Source of the DNA: Macrophomina tecta
Lineage: Eukaryota; Ascomycota; Dothideomycetes; Botryosphaeriales; Botryosphaeriaceae
NCBI GenBank assembly: GCA_024180945.1
Contig: JAKSGN010000038.1
Location: forward strand, 2,170,001-2,234,000
Length of the DNA: 64,000 nt
Direction of reading: 5' to 3'
The notes below the pieces were generated by a model. It had not been told where the DNA came from, did no database searches, and worked only from the letters and a program-made list of their open reading frames with translations. The position numbers and the translations under genes were made by a program. Below, one piece after another: positions 34,911 through 46,558 of the stretch. Numbering within the stretch: the first letter of the stretch is position 1; every line of letters starts with the position of its first letter.

Positions 34911-35992
34911 GATATTGTTTACTGAAGTGAACGGGCCGAGCCTGAGGACTGAGCGGCCTTGGTATGGCTGTCGATTTAAATTAAGTGGGGTCGGCGTGGA
35001 GTCTGTGTCGGGTTTTTTTGTATATAAAGTGGCCTCTTCCGCCCTGTTTCCGCGTCGTCTCCGCGTCACTTCCTCTCTTTACCGCGTCGAAAATGCGAAA
35101 CACGTCAGGACCATTCACTGCTGCAGCGAGAAGTGACTCATGCTGGACGGCGATCTCATGGAGTTCGAGAAAGAATCCGCGAGTTTAGCTGGAGGGTTTG
35201 GTGCTGTGTGGCCGAAAGCGTTCTTGACGTACCAAAGGGAGGGCATAGACAACATTCCATACTTTTACTAGGGCCCGCACTGACACACGGACTGCTGCAC
35301 TCGGATCCTTCCGGGTTGATCCGGCCGCTCGAGAAAAGGCAGAACAGATCAGCTCGACGGATTAGACTTCAACAACTGCGGGGCTCGACACTCTTTTGAC
35401 TGCAGTTCATATCTAACTGTGCGTCATCCACGCTGACATACGCATCATCTCAAGTTCCCCCCCTGTTTGCACCACCAGAATATGTCAAAAGATGCCGGGG
35501 CCAGCCGGTGAGCCAACCGAATCCTTCGTCCTCCTTCCTCGGCTCTTGTCCTTCGCAGCGGCGACGGAACCTCGCACCGCTTGGACGGGTCCTTCTATTG
35601 CAGCCAAGGAAGAGGCACTCATGTAAGCGAGTGCCCAGGGGCGGTCTTTCGGTTTACGTGCGTTGATGCACTTCCGACGGTTGAACTATTAGGCCAACCA
35701 AACGGCAACGACGGCGAGAAACAAAATCAAGGGTCCCGAGAGTTTAGTAATCAGCCAGTGGAACCCTACAGCACCAGTCGGCCGACACGCTCTGATCATA
35801 TGTCGTGGAAACGCGCGGCAATCATAAAATAACAGACTAACATCAGGCTAGAGGCTCATCCCTGACGTTGTGCGGACAGTCACAGTGTGGCGAGACACGA
35901 GCAGCACCAATCAGCAGATTCACGCACAAACTCTCGGTAAGGCTGGCATGCAGGTGGCTGACTGTGTGATAAAGGAAAGCCATTTCGATTTT
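34911..35992. other. Intergenic, 1.1 kb
   Basis: Promoter of the NmrA-like gene and 3' side of the first P450. Has TATATAAA at 35021 and one CGG-N6-CCG at 35302-35313. No gene signal. Confidence 0.5.
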
Positions 35993-37836
35993 CTATGCCT
36001 TACTGCTAATGAGCACCCTGACTCCTTTTGTCCCTACCTTCGTCTTCGGCACGAAGAAGTCACGCTGCACCCTCACATCCTCAATCCCCGTCTCAAACAG
36101 CTCCATTCTATCGCCAAACCGGCGCAGCACCGTCGCCAAAGCAATGTGCATCTCCGCATACGCAAGACTGTCGTTCCACGTCAGCAACCCCCCCACACAA
36201 GCGAGGAAGAACGAGAGAGCGCGGCGAAACTTACTGCATCCCCAAACACTGCCGGTTCCCCTTGGAGAAGCTCAGCAAAAACCCATCCAAATCCCTCCGC
36301 CGCCCCCCCCTCTCGCCCAACCACCGCTCGGGCGCAAACTTGTCCGACTCGGGGAAGATGCGGGCATCGTGGTGGATGTGCACGGCCGTCATGCTGACGG
36401 GAACGCCGGCGGGCACGAGGCGCTCGACGCTGCCGTCCCAGCTGCGGAAGCGCATCGGCTCGTCGGGCGAGGCGCGGGCGAGGCGGGTGGAGAGGCCGTA
36501 GGAGAGGCGGAGTCCCTCTGCGATGGTGGCGGAGAGGTAGGGGAGCTGCTCGAGCGAGTACCATGGCGGGATGACGGCGGGGTCGGGCATCGCGCGCGAG
36601 AGTTCGGCCTGGAGTTTGGCGAGCGTGGAGGGCTGGGACAGGAGGTAGTACATGGTAACGCAGAGGGCCCAGTTGACGGTCTCGGTTCCTGGGAGAGCAG
36701 CGGCGTTAGCGATGCGCTGTAGTGGCTGATCCTCCACGCACGCGGCGGAATTCAACCTCCACGAAGGCGAGGACGTGCGCAGGCAATCGCACACATAAAG
36801 GTTGTATGGCAGCGGCAAGTAACCTCAAGCCGGAAAAAAACTCACCGGCACCGATGACGGCCTGGCCCTCCTGCCACAACCGGGGCGTCTGCTTCTCCTC
36901 CTCCGGCAGGTCGCCTCTCAGAATCTCATGGAAAATTGTGGTCCCAGCATCCGTCCTCTTGCCGCCGCCCTCCCTCTCTTCCTTGTGCACCCGGTCAATC
37001 GCCTTCATCATGCTCCTCTGGAAGTCCAGATACGGCGCCATATCCGGCACCAGCTTCCTCGTCCAATCTTCCGGCAGCGAGTGCAGGAAAGACAACAGCC
37101 ACGGAAACTGCTTCACCGTCGGGCCCATCGCCATGCCCGCGTCAATGCCCTTGGTCAAGTTGGGCAGAAACGACTCCGAGTCGAGGAAGTTGTAACTGTA
37201 GCCGAATGCATAGCGCGAGACGACGTCCGTCGCCATGCAGCCGAACGCATCACAGAGGTTGACGGGGCGGCCGGTGCCGGCATACTTGGCCAGCTGGGCG
37301 CACAGCTTGTCGACGACGCGCTGGATCGAGGGCTCGAGCTTGGCGACGCTCGGGCGCGAGAAGAAGCGGTTGAAGGGGGCGCGGCGCAGGCGGTGGTGGT
37401 CGTGCGCGACGGTGCCGAATCCGGCCTGGTTGAGGCCGAACTGCCGCGTGTAGAAGGCGTACTTGTCGCGCTTCTTGCCGCCCGAGGCGTAGAGCGTGTC
37501 GATGAAGGCCGGGTCGTTGACGTGCAGCTCGTGGGGGGAGATCCGGATGATGGGGCCTGCGTGTCGACGTCAGTGCCGGAGCGTGCGTTTGGAGGGGGGG
37601 GGCTGCACACCGTACTGCTCGTGCAGCTCCTTCAGCTTGAAAGTGTATTGGCCGCCTCGGATGCCGTCGTAGTAGTACTCGTACCATAGCGTCAGCGCCG
37701 CCAGCCTGGGTCCGGGGAAGCTGGCGAGGGGCGACAGGTAGAGGCGGTAGACGGCGCCACACAGGCAGTACAGCAGCACCACCGCCGCACTGGCCAGGAA
37801 CGGGTGCGCGGCGAGGCGCTCGAGCAGGTCCAGCAT
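35993..37836 (-). CDS. Cytochrome P450 monooxygenase (trichodiene-oxygenase-like)
   Basis: Exons in transcript order 37836-37611, 37556-36846, 36688-36235 and 36167-35993; introns 54, 157 and 67 bp; 521 residues. N-terminal membrane anchor (FLASAAVVLLYCLCGAVYRLY) with proline hinge FPGPRL, then YYDGIRGGQYTFKLKELHEQYGP. I-helix AGTETVNWAL, K-helix EGLR, FAPERW, and heme loop FSKGNRQCLGM with Cys460 as axial ligand. The anchor-to-hinge region resembles fungal P450s of the trichodiene-oxygenase type; the substrate is not predictable. It would sit in the ER membrane and need the common reductase. The last junction gives CLGM-H-LAYAEMHIAL. It lies between the NmrA-like gene and the second P450 on the same strand. 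Confidence 0.9.
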
Positions 37837-38667
37837 GTTGGGCCGGCGGCTGGCTGGCTGGGAAGACAGGTGCTGACGGAGCGGGAGTCTTGACGGCGAG
37901 GCATTATGTATGATTGGCACTTATCACCGCTCTCCCTATCGTGGGCGGGGGTGACTGCCGGGCTCGGGCGTTCTCCGCTCAGCCAGACTCTTGCCGTCTG
38001 TGCCGCAGAGCAAGCGCAGCACGGCACGACGGGATGGGACACAGACGGCGTCGAAAGATGCACGTCGTGGCGTTAGGGAGCGGCCGGATGCCTGCTCCAC
38101 GCGAGGCCCGGGAGCTGCATCCTTGTCACGCCGGCTGTCAAACTCTACGTGCTCTTGACGATTGGACGCCCACCTCGAGGGCTGCGCCGATGGGGGAGAG
38201 AAACCAAACCACTTGGGAAGCCGAGATCATTCAGAGGATCGATACACAACCGATGTAAGCCCGCCGTCTGGCCAACAAGAGACGAACGGTCGAAGCCAGC
38301 TCTGAGCGGGGGACCGAGGCGAAGGAAGAACTGGCCCAGGGGTCGAGTCATGTGCCCCTACTCCCGGGACAAGGTGCTGTCATGTTCCCGCACCGGCCCA
38401 TCTCCAGTCCTGCACAAACACTTCGCTGCCATCAACCGTCATCATTCTATACTCTACAATCAACGATAACTGTCTCACAATATCCGTCGAGTCAGCAAGT
38501 CAGAGGGGCCCAAAACGAGTTCAGATGCGGAATGGCCTGGAGGCTTAAAAAAAAAAAAAAGGGGCGGGGGGCGGGGGGCGGGGGGCACGAAAATGGAGTA
38601 AACCAGACACCGTCATACTCTGATTATTTACTTTACCTGCCCCCAAAGTCGCCCCATATACTCGCAC
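37837..38667. other. Intergenic between the two P450 genes
   Basis: 831 bp with the promoter of the first P450 and the 3' end of the second. It includes the A14 run followed by the G-rich tandem array. Confidence 0.6.
38561..38586 (+). repeat. G-rich tandem array with quadruplex potential
   Basis: G4-C-G6-C-G6-C-G6-C: four G runs separated by single C, directly after an A14 tract (38547-38560). This fits the strict intramolecular G-quadruplex pattern with one-base loops. It lies about 80 bp past the stop of the second P450 on the template strand for that gene. Confidence 0.8.
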
Positions 38668-40553
38668 TCAGTTCGGCAGCATCCTCGGCTTGATCCTAAC
38701 ATCCACGCTCTTCACCCTCACAAACCACGAGTTCGTCAACTCCCACTCCTTCTTCTGGTCCACAAGTTCGAACTGTAAAGACCTGAGATCAGCAGAGCAC
38801 CACAACAAGGACAGGCAAACAAAGAACAAAGCAAAAAGAAAAGGAAAGAAAAGAAAAGGAAAAAAGCACTCACATCAAACGCCCCCACGATCATCGGCAC
38901 GACCTTGTAGATCTCAAACAGACTCAACTCCCTCCCTAAGCAAACCCTTCTCCCCGCGCCAAAGCTCAACATCACATCTTTCATCCGCTTAATCCTCTCC
39001 TCATACCCCTCCACCCCCTCTCCCTCTCCTCTCAACCACCTCTCCGGACGAAACACCTCCGCGTCCGGCCCGAAAACGCCCTTGTCGTTGTTCACGACCC
39101 ACGCATTCATCCCGACCACCGTGCCGGGCGGCAAAAACACGTCCTCCCCATTCCGCGCGCCCCTCGGCACAGCCAGTCCCTCTTCCGGCACGACCCTCTC
39201 CAACAACAGGCCCACCCCTGGATGCACGCGCAACGCCTCTCGCACCACCGCGTCTAAATACTCACACCTCACCGCGTCGCCATACGGCACGGGCCGCGAC
39301 AGGCGCGCGGCGTCCAGCTCGTGCTGCAGTCTCTTGTAGCAGTCCGGGTGCTTGAGGAGGTAGTACAGGACGGCGGTGAGGGTGGTAGCGGTGGTGTCGG
39401 CGCCGGCGAGGATGTTGAGCAGCATCCAGCCGACGACGGTGGCATCCGAGACGCCGTCGGCCGGGTCGGATGCCTGCTTGATGGCGAGGAAGTGGTCGAG
39501 GTAGTCTTGGTTGGCGGTGTCGTTGGTCTCGGCGCCGGTGGTGCGGGCGATGAGTTTCTTGACGCAGAAGTCGGCGGCCGCTTGGAAACTACGAGTGTGG
39601 GGTTGGGAGGGTTAGTGGCATGGGTGGCGCCTGTACATGATGGATGGGTGCCGGGGATGGGGATTGAAGACATACGATGGGGGGCCGATGCGTTTGATGG
39701 GGTTCTTGTCGAGCACTTCGTCGAGTATGGGGACTTGGCCGACCTGAGCGTCAGTAGGGGCGGTTAGCATCTGCTCGGCCAGACAAAGAGTGAGGATGTC
39801 GGTACGTACCGCCGCAAAGTAGTCGAGGGCCTGCTCGGCAGTAGTCAGTAGATCATCAATGTCGCCGCCCTTGTTGAGGAAGCCCTCTTTGATGGGCTTG
39901 CTGAAGGTCACGTCCGAAATGGCATCCCACGCGTCTGCTACACGTCAGTCGCCGACACTATCTCTCAACCTGCATAAACTCACAGAAGAGGAACCACTCC
40001 GCAATATCGCACGGCTTTCCCGGCTTGACGAACCGCTCCTCCAACTTTCCGCAAAAGTCTTCAATGACCCTGTCCACGCGGTGCTCTAGCTTCAGCAGCT
40101 CCGACACCTTGTAGTACTTCTGGATAGGGGCGCGTAGCTTCGCATGGAAAGCGTTATCCCTGGTACCAAAAAGTGTGCAAACACGCTGACCCCCCTGTGT
40201 AACATCATTGACGGCGTAGAAGTCACTCTGCAAGAACGGTCAGACTACGAGAGGGCAAGAAATGAACGGAGCACACAAACTTTCGGGAAGTTCGCCTTGT
40301 TGGAGTAGATCAGCTTAATGCACTCAGGATCGCTCAGGCTGACGGTATTTGGGCCAATCCTGACGACGGGCCCGTACTTCGCGTGCAGCAGGCGGTGGGT
40401 GAGCTCGGCCCGGCCGCCCGCGGTGTCGAAAAAGCGTTGGGCGTCCGTGAACTTGGCGAGAAGGGGCCCGGGGATGCGGCGGAGCGGGTGAAAGAAGTAG
40501 CGGTATGCCGCGAAAGTGGCGGCGAGTACCAGGACCAAGGTAAGAAGCGCCAT
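38668..40553 (-). CDS. Cytochrome P450 monooxygenase (pisatin-demethylase-like)
   Basis: Six exons in transcript order: 40553-40281, 40227-39984, 39934-39810, 39743-39676, 39588-38874 and 38772-38668; 509 residues with all phases consistent. Membrane anchor MALLTLVLVLAATFAAYRYFF, hinge IPGPLLAKF, KYGPVVRIGPNTVSLSDP, I-helix LAGADTTATTL, K-helix EALR, FRPERW, and heme loop FGAGRRVCLGRELSLFEIYK with Cys453. The N-terminal half resembles the pisatin demethylase-like group, which often oxidises plant phenolics, but only family level can be claimed. It shares a 921 bp upstream region with the rhodopsin-domain gene, transcribed the other way. Confidence 0.9.
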
Positions 40554-41474
40554 GTTTCGCTCCCGGGAATTGGGAATGGGAGGGGGTGGGGAAAAAAAGA
40601 GAGAGAGAGAGATGTCAGGAAGGAGACTAGGTGTCAGAATCGTTCACTTCACACTACTGCAACCTTCTGGAACACGGGGTTACGGAACTGCCGCAGGAGC
40701 GGCGGAAGGTACCCAGGTGGATAATTAATACAATGGGCCGGTGCTATCATCATAGGGGCACCAGGAGATGGGGCCTGCAACAGGAGGTAGAGCTGTGCCG
40801 CAGACGGGATCGTAACAGCATTACTCGTTCCTATTGAACGGCTTCGGGAATATTTGTCCGCTCCGCAAGTGAACGAGTAGGCCATGTCGAGGCCTTGGCC
40901 ATAGCTAAAGCTAAGCGCGCATCACTCGCCAAACCAAATCCACATGGAGGAAGATCAGACCCGTGTAGCGGGCCTGAATTCAACTGCCGGATTGATGTGA
41001 GCTGATTTTTTGATAAATGGGGATAGACGCGGTGGAGCACCTGCATAATTAGGCGGCGCAGACATTCACATCCCGCGGAGGGCTGACTCGCCTCTTTGGT
41101 GGACCTATTTCCGGATAAGGTTAGCCCAATACCCGAGTGAAAGGAACGGCCCGCCCTCCGCGCGTTTCAAAGGCTATCCCGCTTACTGTGATTCGGGGAG
41201 ACGCAGGCGGTTCTCTGCGTTCTGGGCATCTTCGGTGGGGATCCAGGCTGAGGTTACGGCGGACCAAGGGACATTGCACACGAGGCTCAGTCTCCGCCCC
41301 TTGCGATTGCTTTCTAGAGGCTGACTCGAATGCCTGCTCCAACCCTCCCCATAGAGAATCTTTCTCGTACTGAGCTTGCGTGGATATCATGGAGACTTCA
41401 CTCTTTCACCAGTTATCACCACTCGCGGTTATCGTGCCGAATCTCTTCCTTAGCTCTATTGCGCGTCCGCCATC
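40554..41474. other. Divergent promoter, P450 / rhodopsin-domain gene
   Basis: 921 bp. A GA-repeat purine tract at about 40594-40612 sits close to the P450 start. One CGG-N10-CCG palindrome is described separately. No gene signal. Confidence 0.6.
40845..40860. promoter_or_regulatory. CGG-N10-CCG candidate Zn2Cys6 site
   Basis: CGG at 40845-40847 and CCG at 40858-40860 with ten bases between, in the shared upstream region of the P450 and the membrane protein. Inverted CGG half-sites are the usual targets of dimeric Zn2Cys6 regulators (N10 is the Put3-type spacing), and such a regulator is encoded 2-4 kb away. Chance occurrence is quite possible. Confidence 0.3.
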
Positions 41475-42867
41475 ATGAAGACGCTGGGAGGCCTGGGCCC
41501 GACCATCATCGGCGCCATGCTGGGTCAGTCGATACTCAGTGCTGTTTTCGTGTTTTCCAGGCTCTATACCAAGGCTCGAATTAACCGGTCCATGGGTTGG
41601 GACGACCACATGGCAACGTTCTCGTGGGTAAATAACACTGACATGAGCTTCAAAAGTTGTGATGACGAACGAGATCCAGGTCATGCTGTTGTGTTACTCA
41701 GCAATATGTTCACATGCTGCGACCGAGGGCTACGGACAGCATGCTGCGGATTTGGGTGTTGAGCAAGCCGCCCTGGCAGCAAAGATCACCATCATTGGTC
41801 AGACTTTCTGTAAGTCTCTCGCATCTCTGTCCCCATCTCTTCACTGACCATGTAGGTATCATCGGCATCGCGACGAGCAAAGCATGCGTAGCTTTCTTCT
41901 TGCTCCGGATCGTCGTGTTCCTCTGGCATAAGATAGTCTTATGGGTGTGTGTCATCGCTGCTGCGGTGATTTGCATACTGTGCGCGTTGTTCGACTTCAT
42001 CCGCTGTGATCCAGTAGCTGGAGTCTGGAATCCAACCATCAAAGCGTACTGTTGGATGGGAACGGAAGCTTTCACAGATCTGTCAGTCGGCGTTGGAGGT
42101 TAGTATGCACCACTCACAGGCTGGATCCATGATGACCAACCTTCAACAGTGACCTCCGTCATCTGTGACTTTGTGCTAGCCCTCCTGCCATGGGCGATCC
42201 TTTGGCGTCTCAACATGAAGACCAAAGAAAAGAGGCTCATCGGTATTTCCATGAGTCTCGGCGTATTGTGAGTTCATCCTCATTCTCTACTCCAGAGCAG
42301 GCTGACAGTGGCGAAGCGCTGGGGCCTCTGGGATCGTGCGCGCAATCGAACTGAAACGCTTATCCGGAAGGGCCGACTATACATGTGAGTAGGACGGGAT
42401 TCCATCCTTGGGCCACACTGAGCACTAAAATCATCACAGACGAGAGCGTTAGTCCTATCCTGTGGTCATCGACCGAACTCTGTATCACCCTTTGCACAGC
42501 CTCGATGCCGATGTTACGACCGCTTTTGAACAAGCTGCGAGGAAGAGTCAGTACGGACGACTACCGAGGATACGATAAAGGTCTGAGCGGAGGCACACCA
42601 GGCCAAGGCATTTCCCTCGAGAACATGAACAACAGCAGCGGCAAGCGTAGGAAGGGTTCCACAAAGATGGGTCTCAACGAGACGACCATTGGCGTAAGCG
42701 CCATGGGAACGTACATGGATCAGACTAAACGGCAAGGAAGCGACGAGAGTGTCTTGATAAATCGGAGGATGGAGGAGGGGGGCATAACGGTCATAACGGA
42801 GATTGAAACTCAATCAAAAAGATCTGGATCTGTTACGGAGCACACGAGCGAATATACAAGGAGATAG
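41475..42867 (+). CDS. Rhodopsin-domain (SAT4-like) seven-helix membrane protein
   Basis: Exons 41475-41627, 41680-41809, 41856-42098, 42150-42267, 42317-42384 and 42440-42867; introns 46-55 bp; 379 residues. Segments match the fungal rhodopsin-domain family: VFSRLYTKARINRSMGWDDH, EGYGQHAADLG, QTFCIIGIATSKACVAFFLLR, FDFIRCDPVAGVWNP, VTSVICDFVLALLPWAILW, MKTKEKRLIGISMSLGVFAG, ASGIVRAIELKRL and YTYESVSPILWSSTELC. The C-terminal tail of about 110 residues is polar and cytosolic. No Schiff-base retinal Lys is evident, so it is not a photoreceptor opsin. Members often sit in fungal metabolite clusters with unknown function. It converges on the regulator gene with only 97 bp between stops. Confidence 0.88.
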
Positions 42868-42964
42868 AAAACGAGAGGGAAATGTTTGGTGAGCAAAGAG
42901 GCTTGTGACACGAATGTCTACTGATTGTTCCACTCATTTCCTTAGATAACGAGACATTGAAGGT

Positions 42965-45385
42965 TCAGCTGAACATCGTCCAGCTCTGACTATCCCAGTC
43001 GATACTTTCTAGCCAAGGCATGAATTCGGCGTCATTTCCGGAGAACGGAACGGAAAAATCGACATTGACCGAAGACAACTGGTTTCCAGTCACGCTGACG
43101 TCTGCACGCAACTCCGGAGACAGGATCTTGTCTAATATTCGCTTGATAAATTTGCGGCCTTGTGCACAAATCGAAGAGCTGGGCTCATCTGCCGGAACCC
43201 ACGCGAGTGCATTGGCGAAAACGCTCAGATCCTGGATCGTTTGGGATCGGTTGAGCGGATACGAGACGGGCTGGTGCGGATACTGTTCCTGGCGTAGCAG
43301 CTCGACTGCAACGGCACATGCGGCGGGGAGGCCGGGACTTGACAGCTGCGTGGCTTGATGATCAGGAGATACGCTCGTGTACTAGGTGAACGACAACCAC
43401 TTACCATTAGGTGGGAGTCCTGGAATTCGCGCAAGACCTCTCGCTTCCCAGCAACCATAATAATGTCAGCAAGAAGCCTGACCGCAACTTGAAGCAGTTC
43501 TCGCGTATCTGCTCCGGCGCGTTTGATCAGCGCTCGTTGGAGCAAAAATTCGTTGTAGAGGTGTTCAATGTGAATAAACACGAGGTAGAGACATTCGATA
43601 GGTGGTCTCTGGTGGTCCCATATGTCCTCGGGATCTTGGCGAAGATATTCGGGCAACGTGTCCCAAGTTTGTTCTGCCTTGCGTTGAATTTCCCTATCAC
43701 GGTAAGCTCAGCTTGAGATGGTGTATGGCCGGTCACGAGCTCTTCCTTACCTTGCCCTTTCGACTATATTGCCGACCGGTGCGCCGATGGAAAGCTCGAG
43801 AATATCTTCTCTGATTGTCTGATCATCCATCAGCAATACATCTATACGCAGCTGGCTCTTTTAGTTGCGAACTCACGCAGTACTGCACCCAGGCTCTGGA
43901 CCATGTCCGCCTCTGGACCCTGGTCCCCTTGGACCATCCTTCACTGTCGAGTGTGGCCAATGCAGCTTCTAGCTCCGAGCCGTGTGATAAAAGCTGACTG
44001 TCAGTAAGGTCGAGCGGCAGCTGGACCACGCAGTAGCGGTAACTTAGACGTGGCGGCCTGCCTAGGAAAGCACACAGCCACTTGTCGTGTGCGAAAGCCG
44101 ATGCAACAAGACGCTTTCGGATTTCCACCAGGAAGAATGGCAGATCCTTTGATTTGACTTCTTGGTGCCAGCCAAGAGCTATAATGGCGTTCAAGATTCG
44201 GCCTGTTCTTTGCCAACTGTCGTAGCCTGGGACGGGCTGCATCAGCGGCACGCAGGATTCAACGATCAGAAGAAGACTTACAAGAATCACCATGCAGGTA
44301 GTTGTAGACGGCATTGATTTCGTACATCAACCACATTCCAATGTCATTTGGAATGCATATTTCTTCACAGAATTTCAGGCATGTATCTGCCGCCCGATAC
44401 ATGGCAATGATTAGGCTTCGCTTGTTCTTGTATCGCCGGTTGAAGGCCAAGATGGGGTCCCAGTCTGCCAGAGACCAAGAGTTAAGCCGACGGATATTCT
44501 ATGCGGGCGTGATATGGACTTACCTGGAACAGTTGTAGCAACCAAGCCTACCAAGCAAAGAGTGACTCCCACGACCTCCCAGCGAAGATTCTTGCCCGAC
44601 GATAGCTCCATCCACTCGCGAGCTGTCTTGGTGCTTTCACTCCTCAGCCTTCGGTCCGTGTTCTGCCAGACATGCTCAGACAAAGCCCTGAGTTCTTCCA
44701 GATTCTGGTTCTGAAGCATCTCGGCGTACTCCGACCACAGCAGAGCGGACCACTGCTTGATGATGGGCTCGATGGTGATGATACCTTGACAAGTGTTGTA
44801 CCATCTCTGTATGTAGCGCTCAAAGATGGGCATGTCTCTCAGCAGACTCAGGATTTCTGCGCCCTTTTGAACATGATCTGGGCTGATGCGTGGGTTGGCG
44901 CCAGAGTGGCACACAGGCTCGTCCTGGCCAAGGCCAAGACTGCTTTCATTCTCAGTCAGGACGGCGGAATAACTGGTTGAGCCGAGGAAGCCAGCGTGGT
45001 GACGTACATCCGCAGGCGGAATAGTTTGGAGCTCCGGGTCGTTTGACTCGGCATCGGCCACGGACAGCGGAGAGGCGTGGGACTGTAGAGGAGCGGTCTG
45101 GGGAGGAGAGAACTCGGGCGAAGCAGTGTGCGGGGGACTGGGGACAAGCTCGGAACGGGTGGCAGTGGAACGAGGACGGGTCATTGGGGCCGGGTGGTAG
45201 ACGCATTGGTCGGCCTTGTTTCTCCTCGCACATCTGCCACAGGTGGGCATGATGTGGTCGCAACGGAGTTTGCCCTTGCGACAGGGCTCACAGGACTGAA
45301 GCTTGCCATTCCGGCGGTGCGCGGGATTGAGCCTGGGGGTCTGAGAGTCTCTATTGAGTTGTTTTGGCAGCGAGAAGCGGGTCAT
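42965..45385 (-). CDS. Zn2Cys6 fungal-specific transcription factor
   Basis: Six exons in transcript order: 45385-44524, 44464-44282, 44226-43877, 43818-43751, 43693-43405 and 43345-42965; introns 50-59 bp; 710 residues. DNA-binding cluster Cys32, 35, 42, 49, 52 and 61 (C-x2-C-x6-C-x6-C-x2-C-x8-C), preceded by basic residues. A Ser/Pro linker follows, then a helical fungal-specific regulatory region (YDSWQRTGRILNAIIALGWH, RKRLVASAFAHDKWLCAFLGRPPRLS) and an acidic, aromatic C-terminus (EFMPWLESIDWDSQSW), a possible activation segment. The frame is open upstream of 45385 but lacks conservation; this ATG puts the zinc cluster near the N-terminus. A likely local regulator of the adjacent P450 block, by position only. 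Confidence 0.9.
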
Positions 45386-46154
45386 GGCGAACGCAATGGA
45401 GCCGGAGTTCGCCAGCAAAGCTTGGGGGAGCGACAAAAAAAAAGGGTCGGGAAGAGGCTGGGGCCAGGCAGCTACATAACGAGCGCAGATGGCAGCGTCA
45501 ATCGTGGCAATTCCGAATGGCACGAGCAAGGAACGATATGGCGGAAAGACGGTAGAGAATGCGCCGTGGTGGTGACAGGAGAGCCGGAGTTGGCCGGAGT
45601 TGGAGGCGGTTCGCGTCGCAGACAGCGGGCGCACGACGCGGCTGGTGGCTGCGGGCCGCCGTATACTCCGACGGCTGCCTGAGGCCCGCCAACCGCGAGA
45701 GAGCTGCCGCCGAACTCGTGGCCGCTTCTCGCCGCCACCGCTTCTGCCATCTTGTCTGCCACGCGCTGTCCATCGCAGCCCATCAGCCGGCTGCACACCC
45801 CCCAGAAGCCCCATCGCGATGACACACCCTCACCCTATCACCGCATTGCTTCTTTGTTCGCTGCAGCTTCCGCCTATCGCTGCCCGGCCTACACCACCGT
45901 GCCAGCGGTGTGCCATTGCTGACTGACCAGCTGAGCCCCAGGGTCTGCTACTCGGCCTCCAGAAATGGAACTCACCACCTGCTTTTAGGGCTATGCACAT
46001 ACAGCACGACGAACAGCTCGAGCACACAAGGCGTCTATAAAGGAGTCTTTCAACCCGAGAGCCAGGCTTCAATTCTAGCTGTCAATCCACTCCAACGGCC
46101 CGCGCACATCAACCTGTCTCTTCACTTCAATCACTTCTGTCCCATCACGCCGAG
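45386..46154. other. Divergent promoter of the regulator and small Ser-rich gene
   Basis: 769 bp, no further gene. Long frames on both strands here are GC-driven. TATAAA lies at 46036 for the plus-strand gene. Confidence 0.5.
46036..46041 (+). promoter_or_regulatory. TATA box of small Ser-rich gene
   Basis: TATAAA about 115 bp upstream of the ATG at 46155, followed by a C/T-rich leader typical of fungal transcription starts. Confidence 0.4.
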
Positions 46155-46558
46155 ATGATTCCTCAGATGGCCTTCCGCTTTTTGGGCTCCCTCGAAGGCA
46201 GCTTTCTTACTGCCGCTGAACCTACCAGCTTCGCGTACAACCCGCGTTCGTCGGTCTATTCTTCCTCAACTGCCTTGTACGAGGAGCGCGGTCCGCGCAT
46301 CATCGAGCCGCAGCCAATCTGTGCTACCGCAAGCGAGCACAGCAAGCCAGCAACCGCACAGTCCGGATCAAAGCAAGGGGGCTCTTCTTCCGAGGCCTCG
46401 TCCCGCTCCTCATCCCGATCCGCATCCCCGAGAAGGCCAACGGGCGTCGATCTATTGTCCTCCGGTACGTGACACAAGACGCTTCGAGGCTGCTACCTTG
46501 CCAGGCTAACCTGTTGCCTACAGCACCGCGCATGAACGCGACCCGCCTGGTGGGCTAG
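46155..46558 (+). CDS. Small Ser-rich hypothetical protein
   Basis: Exons 46155-46464 and 46524-46558, 59 bp intron with donor GTACGT, branch-like GCTAAC and acceptor TACAG; 114 residues. The N-terminus (MIPQMAFRFLGSLEGSF) is moderately hydrophobic and the middle is a Ser/Arg run (SSSEASSRSSSRSASPRRP). No family recognised. Support comes from an upstream TATA box, a pyrimidine-rich leader and clean splice signals, not homology. Confidence 0.5.

Noticed and set aside
44411..45814. Longer N-terminus for the Zn2Cys6 regulator (start read from 45814)
   Set aside because: The added segment is low-complexity and overlaps the expected promoter; the ATG at 45385 places the zinc cluster at the usual distance.
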